Origin: Pelargonium cotyledonis
Taxonomy: Eukaryota; Streptophyta; Magnoliopsida; Geraniales; Geraniaceae
Length of the DNA: 27,369 bases
Reading direction: 5' to 3'
Assembly (NCBI GenBank): GCA_036897625.1
Contig: JAYMTA010000526.1
Span: 1-27,369, forward strand
Below the pieces are notes generated by a model. The model was not told the origin of the DNA and made no database searches. It was given only the letters and a program-made list of their open reading frames with translations. Shown in pieces: positions 22,650-27,369 of the stretch; the first letter of the stretch is position 1; each line of letters starts with the position of its first letter. The position numbers and the translations under genes are program-made.

Positions 22650-22861
22650 GAGCTCACTTGTAAACTCTTTCCACACCATCCCTTGACTTCAATCATCCTT
22701 GACCGACTGAAGTAACCTTTCTTTTCCCTTTTCAGTGATTCACACTTGTCACTCTTCATTTCTCACAACTTCAATCCAAAACCTTTCCTGTCATCCTCCA
22801 GAGCCTGTGAACTTACTCTTTGTTCTTCAATAGTTCTAAAAGTGCACTTAGAATTCCTCTG

Positions 22862-23110
22862 ATGGCATCCCCCTCTTCACGTAGCTATAGCTCCTCCTGG
22901 ACTCCTCAGCAAAATAAACTGTTTGAAAGGGCCCTGGATAAATATGACCAGGACACTCCCGAACGCTGGCATAATATTGCCAGAGTGGTGGGTGAAAAAT
23001 CTCCAGAGGAAGTGAAGAGACACTATGAAATACTAGTAGAGGATGTCAGGCAAATTGAGTCTGGCCGAGTCCCATTCCCCAAGTACAGGTCAAGTGGAAA
23101 CAGTGGCTAA
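22862..23110 (+). CDS. RADIALIS-like SANT/MYB protein, complete, 82 residues
   Basis: A single SANT/MYB-like domain fills most of the protein: [20 protein letters not shown] at about residues 10-29, then [10 protein letters not shown] and [14 protein letters not shown], with the spaced aromatic residues W, W and Y typical of RADIALIS-like proteins. It ends [18 protein letters not shown], as short members of the family do. Such proteins lack a second MYB repeat. In snapdragon, RADIALIS acts in flower asymmetry by competing with DIVARICATA for its DRIF partners, and relatives act in seedling and organ growth. The start chosen is MASPSSRS; an in-frame ATG at 22820 would add 14 residues that do not look conserved. 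A donor-like GAG/GTAATA 23 bases after the stop suggests an intron in the 3' untranslated region, with a candidate acceptor near 24022. Which family member it is cannot be told from the sequence alone. Confidence 0.92.
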   Translation: MASPSSRSYSSSWTPQQNKLFERALDKYDQDTPERWHNIARVVGEKSPEEVKRHYEILVEDVRQIESGRVPFPKYRSSGNSG

Positions 23111-23339
23111 GGTTGCAGCACTGAAGATCAGAGGTAATACACTACTACTTCCAACCTAATATCAAAACTAGAAAGATGATTTACAGCTAGGTTTTCTAAC
23201 AGCTTCAGTCATGTATCCATTGTTCCATTGTATTTTCTTAAGAAACCACTGCATGTTACGGGAAAATGATAAGTATAAGCATGAACATCCATTTTGGGTG
23301 ATATGGCAAAAAGGTTTTGATATTGATGGCAGTGTGCTG

Positions 23340-23368
23340 ATAGTTTTGTTTTGTTTTGTTTTGTTTTA
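23340..23368. repeat. TTTTG pentanucleotide microsatellite
   Basis: About five perfect GTTTT units in a row, within the probable intron or flank downstream of the RADIALIS-like stop codon. Confidence 0.8.
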
Positions 23369-24380
23369 TAAATGAAAAGTAACGAGCCACATCAAATAAG
23401 GCGGGGTATGTGTGATGCATGGTTTCATTCCGGTCCAGATAACTGTGAGAAATTTTAGTTAGATTGCTCATACTCACTGCCAATCCTTCTACAGTTCAAC
23501 TCCTGCTGTGGGACCGGAATTAAGGAAAATTGTATTCATATAGCTGAATTTCTAGTTTCGAAGGTCCAGCACCACAAACTGTACATTAATCATTAAGCCA
23601 ACCTCACATCACCTAGCTGCTTATCACTAGAACTACGGAAAAGACCACAGATGACCAAAAAAAATCCCAAATGAGATCCAGTTCTACCCTTTTTGTATAA
23701 CATGCTGATGGTTTTACTCTTGCTAGTTTAAGCAACTCGTCTGATACACACAATACTGGCATCCCTTTGTTTTCCAAAGATATTTCACTTCCACCGACAT
23801 AACTCCACATTTTATTCTCATTTTCAATTATTCGTCACTTTGTTTAAATTGGGACCACTGCTTTTCCAACCCATATGAAGCTCTTGGCAGTATTCTAAAC
23901 TAACTAATAATTCTTCTCCTATTTCGATGTTTAACTTTGATTTGATGTTTCAATCATAACATTTTACATCAGTTTTAGAAAGTTTTTTTCTGTGGGCTAA
24001 ATTCACTTCTTTGCACTGGCAGGCACTCTATGGATATATAAGTTCCAATGACATATGAGGCAGGCAGGAGATCTCATCAGCAGATTTATTAAGTAGTAAA
24101 TGCAGAAAAAGAATTAACTAATTGTGTGGTCTTGAGTATTTATCGTTCTCCACTTCCCTCTAAGTAGTTTACTTTTCATCTTATTCTTCTCATATTGTGT
24201 AGTTACACAAGTTGTGAATTCTATGTATTCTTAATCAAAATAACTTGCACAAAAACATCTGGCCACTCTACTATCATGTCAGAAATGTAGCTAAAGAAGA
24301 CTTCTGACACAAACTCAAAGGATCATCATTTGCAATGTATCCCTCTAAACTAAGGACAGTTCTGATTCACCTCATTGCTC

Positions 24381-24790
24381 GGGAACAATCAAATTAAGAA
24401 GCAACCCACCATGCAGGTTGCAGGAATAACCATATGGAACTTCATATTGAAACAAACAAATTATGAAGTTATACATAAAAGTGACAAACTACAAACCAAA
24501 AAGCAGTTAATTGAACAAGAAAATAACAACTGGGTAGTTTTTATTTTCTGAGATCAATGCACCATATCTCCTCAGGAACCATCAAATTAAGCATCAACCC
24601 AACATGAATAATGCAGAATTGCATAGAAATTATAGATTTCCAAAGTGAAACAATCGCATTTTGGGTATATAAACAATAATATCTACTAATATAGCACGTT
24701 TACTTCACTAATCTACTTCAAAAGATAAGATCAAGGAACAATCAAAATATGCGCCGACCCACTAACTATACAGGCTGCAGAAATTACCAG
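24381..24790. repeat. Diverged segment present three times
   Basis: Segments of about 50 bases beginning GGAACAATCAAATTAAG (24382), GGAACCATCAAATTAAG (24575) and GGAACAATCAAAATATG (24735) go on with the same order of words: CAACCCA or GACCCA, ATGCAG or ACAGGCTGCAG, then GAAATTA or GAATAAC. Spacings are about 193 and 160 bases. The copies share clear blocks, but the sequence between them does not align well by eye. Confidence 0.5.
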
Positions 24791-24938
24791 AAACTCGAAG
24801 AAGAAAAAACAACCAGAATCGGATTGTGAGCAGATAGAGAATTGACAAATTACAATCAGAATCACAATTAATGAAAGGAATCGAGTAATTAAGAAAAAAA
24901 AAGTAGATTCAGAGGTCAATATGGCTGACCTGATAGGG

Positions 24939-25149
24939 TGTTGGATTCTGGCGCAGAGTGATAAAATTGAAAACCAGATTTGGTTGATGTTTTATTTCAG
25001 TGAGGAATGGAGCCTATATATACAAGCTAACAACCCATAATTTAGGGCTATAATGAGGAAACAAAATAATACAATAATTACAAATCGATACTAAATCAAT
25101 TACACAAATGACCATGGCCGTGATCGTGTCATTGATTCCGCAATACTCA
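24939..25149 (-). repeat. 3' LTR of the copia element (211 bp)
   Basis: On the minus strand it begins TGAGTATTGCGG and ends CCAGAATCCAACA, a standard TG...CA pair, straight after the purine-rich tract CAACTTGAGGG (25160-25150). It holds a TATA-like TATATATAG (25022-25014) and a polyadenylation signal AATAAA (24996-24991), in the order expected for an LTR promoter and terminator. Confidence 0.85.
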
Positions 25150-25160
25150 CCCTCAAGTTG
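25150..25160 (-). other. Polypurine tract of the copia element
   Basis: On the minus strand CAACTTGAGGG directly abuts the TG of the LTR, the usual place for the plus-strand primer of reverse transcription in copia elements. It is shorter in purines than many, so it may have decayed. Confidence 0.7.
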
Positions 25161-25173
25161 GCGCATGTAGATT

Positions 25174-27369
25174 TCAAATGCCCAACTTGCCAAGTAATTC
25201 ATGAGAGTGATCACGACCGAGCCTCGGTGAATATATCTGCCAATTGAAACTTGCTATGGATAGACCGAGCAACAGAGTTTGTTTCTGCAATTGTTCACGA
25301 ACAAAGTGCCAATCAATTTCAATATACTTAGTTCGTTCATGAAAAACCGAATTGGCCGCAATGTGCAGAGCTGCTTTATTGTGACAAAATAAAGGAACGG
25401 GCTCTATTTGTGTGGCTCGCAAGTCATGCAAGAGACGCCTTAACCAAATAATTTATTTACTTGTGATGGCCATAGCTCGATACTCAGCTTCTGCGGAAGA
25501 ACACGAGATTGTTGATTGTTTCTTGAATCGCCAAGAAATCGGCGATGACCCAAGAAATATTATGTAACCAGTAGTAGACTTGCGTGTGTCTGGGCATCCT
25601 GCCCAATCTGCATCGCTATAAGCTTGTAAAAATAAGGTATTATTTGCTGGCAGAAGAATACCTTGTCCGGGACTCGCTTTGAGGTAGCTCAACACATGAT
25701 AGGCGGCATCAAGATGAGGTGGTTTGGGTGCATGCATGAACTGACTCAAGATATGAACTGCATAACTAATATCTGGTCAAGTGATGGTGAGATAAAGTAA
25801 TCTACCCACAAGACGCCTGTATTGGCCAGCATCACATGGAGTACCAGTGTCTACTGATAAGCGATGGTGTTGCTGCAATGGGTGAGAGGCGGGCTTGCAA
25901 CCAGTGAGACCACAATCTGCAAGGATGTCAAGAGTATACTTTCGTTGTCTGAGTGCAATTCCAACTGGTGATCGAGCTACTTCAATTCCAAGAAAGTATT
26001 TAAGTTTTCCCAAATCTTTGATACGAAACTTTTAATCTAGATGTTCTTTCAACTTTTGAATGCGCCCAGAATCAGTCCCAGTGACAATCACATCATCCAC
26101 GTAGATGAGAACGGCTATGAAGGAAGCACCATTATGATACGTGAATAATGAATGATCTGCATGTGAAGGCTTGAAACCAATGGATGTAAGAGCCGTTGTG
26201 AACTTATGATACCAATTTCGAGATGCCTGATGAAGTTCGTAGAGTGACTTGTGTAGACGACAAACCCGATACTCCCCCTGCTTAGCAAATCCCTGTGGAA
26301 TTTTCATGTATACTTCTTTATGCAAGTCGCCATGTAAGAAGACATTATTGACATCAAGTTAGTAGAGAGGCCAACTTCGGGCAGAAGCAACTACCAAGAG
26401 ACAACGTACGGTGACTAACTTCGCTACTGGAATGAACGTCTCATTAAAGTCTACTCTTTCAATTTGGGTGTGTAGCCTTTTGCAACCAGTCGAGCTTTGT
26501 AGCGCTCAATGCTACCATCTGGGTTATACTTAACCTTATAAACCCATTTTGAATCAATTGCGCGTTTCCCTGGAGGAAGAGAAACCAAGCTCCACGTGTT
26601 ATTCTCTTCGAGAGCTGCAATTTATTTTCTCATGGCTTTCCTCCAATAAGTATGCTGAACTGCCTGAGAAAATGTTTTAGGCTCATCAACAGAAGAGATG
26701 GCCGCCAGAAAAGCAGTATGTGAAGGAGAAAATCTTTTGTATAAAATACACTGAGATAAAGAATGTACCGTCGAGTTGGCCGAGGAAAGAGATGAATGCG
26801 AACCAGGCTTAGACGGATCAAGAGAATGAGGCATGGTGTTCTCAAAACCTGTCAACTTTGTGGACAACTTTCTGTCTCATTTGGCACGGATTGGCTCGGG
26901 ACTACTTATGTTGTCTTGTGAGACACTTTCATCTTGAGTGGACTGATTTGCCTTGTTTGGAATATAAGGTTCTGCAGACTCTGCACCAATACTTTCATAC
27001 GGTGAAGCAAGAATGGGCTCTGAATTGGTGTTCGTTGGCTCTTGATGGACAGGAAGAACGGTTGTTGGGAAATCAACGACGTAATCCAAAGGTGGCTGGT
27101 GGAAAGGAGATCGTGGAGACTGTGTAACGTCCAAAGTTTGAGCAAAAGGGAATGTGTTTTCCCAAAATTGGACATCACGTGAGATGAAAATCGTTTTGCT
27201 GTCTAGATCATATACTTTGTATCCTTTCTGTCCGTAAGGATACCCAACAAAAATGCTTGGACGTGATCGAGGGGCAAATTTGTCATGTGTTTGTATGTGA
27301 GCATAACACAGACAACCAAAGCATCGCAGATGATTGTAAGTTGGTTTCTTTCCAAGCAGCATCTCGAAT
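25174..27369 (-). pseudogene. Copia pol pseudogene (integrase end, reverse transcriptase, RNase H)
   Basis: The translated remains run, right to left, through the integrase C-terminal part (from 27369; [19 protein letters not shown]), a Ser/Pro-rich spacer, reverse transcriptase with [13 protein letters not shown] near 26530 and the catalytic YVDD intact near 26100, then RNase H with SDADWAGCPDTRKSTTGY near 25590. In-frame stops lie at 26877, 26622, 26359, 26032, 25777 and 25453 (lowest coordinate of each codon). The frame changes between about 26462 and 26470. Several stops fit C-to-T change at CGA or CAA codons. It cannot encode a working polyprotein. The host-side relevance is only as a repeat beside the RADIALIS-like gene. 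Confidence 0.9.

Larger units (their letters stand above)
23135..24938. other. 3' region of the RADIALIS-like gene and intergenic sequence
   Basis: No coding frame of note. It contains a TTTTG pentanucleotide run near 23340-23368, a possible 3' untranslated exon starting at 24023, and a diverged segment present three times between 24381 and about 24790. It ends at the border of the copia LTR. Confidence 0.5.
24939..27369 (-). mobile_element. Ty1/copia LTR retrotransposon, 3' half, decayed, cut by window edge
   Basis: The element reads leftward. From the right edge come the integrase C-terminal region, a spacer, reverse transcriptase, RNase H, a polypurine tract and the 3' LTR. The order integrase before reverse transcriptase marks the Ty1/copia superfamily. 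The left border is a TG/CA LTR end at 24939, next to the flanking bases ATAGGG. The other LTR and the gag/protease region lie outside the window, so the target duplication cannot be checked. Confidence 0.93.

Noticed and set aside
24913-24930. Small inverted repeat AGGTCA/TGACCT just beside the LTR border
   Set aside because: Six-base arms are far too short to be significant, and they do not form a target duplication for the LTR element.
1-27369. CRISPR array, operon structure, rRNA or intact tRNA genes
   Set aside because: Both strands were read for these. The window is plant nuclear DNA with spliced genes, and none of these structures is present.

Overview
This window reads as nuclear DNA from a flowering plant, most likely a core eudicot. 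It is AT-rich, its genes have spliced exons with GT-AG borders, and the gaps between genes carry plant transposon remnants, including a Ty1/copia retrotransposon and a small TRIM-like element. The four protein-coding genes belong to ordinary plant families. The species cannot be fixed from the sequence alone; a woody rosid is possible but unproven.

Layout: (1) 1-2060, no certain gene, though the first 60 bases may be the tail of a gene lying mostly outside. (2) 2743-4913 (+), a complete four-exon Tubby-like F-box protein of 413 residues, one intron of which uses a GC donor. (3) 4914-6796, intergenic, with a MITE-like inverted-repeat element. (4) 6797-8321 (-), a complete five-exon APC10/DOC1 subunit of the anaphase-promoting complex (192 residues), probably with a further non-coding exon near 9400-9500. 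(5) 10672-14572 (-), a complete five-exon U-box/ARM E3 ligase of the PUB5 type (788 residues). One intron carries a TRIM-like element and another is mostly a compound microsatellite. (6) 16000-22800, about 6.5 kb without a recognisable gene, holding a 3 x 40 bp tandem repeat and a possible tRNA-derived SINE remnant. (7) 22862-23110 (+), a complete small RADIALIS-like SANT/MYB protein (82 residues). (8) 24939-27369 (-), the 3' half of a decayed Ty1/copia element with a 211 bp LTR; its 5' half lies beyond the window.

Three of the four genes touch the ubiquitin system: an F-box-containing Tubby protein, an APC/C substrate-recognition subunit, and a U-box E3. They lie on different strands with separate promoters and belong to unrelated complexes, so I read this as coincidence. 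I found no new biological system. The points most worth a second look are the GC-AG intron, the composite TRIM-like structure, the microsatellite intron, the MITE candidate and a diverged triplicated segment next to the copia insertion.
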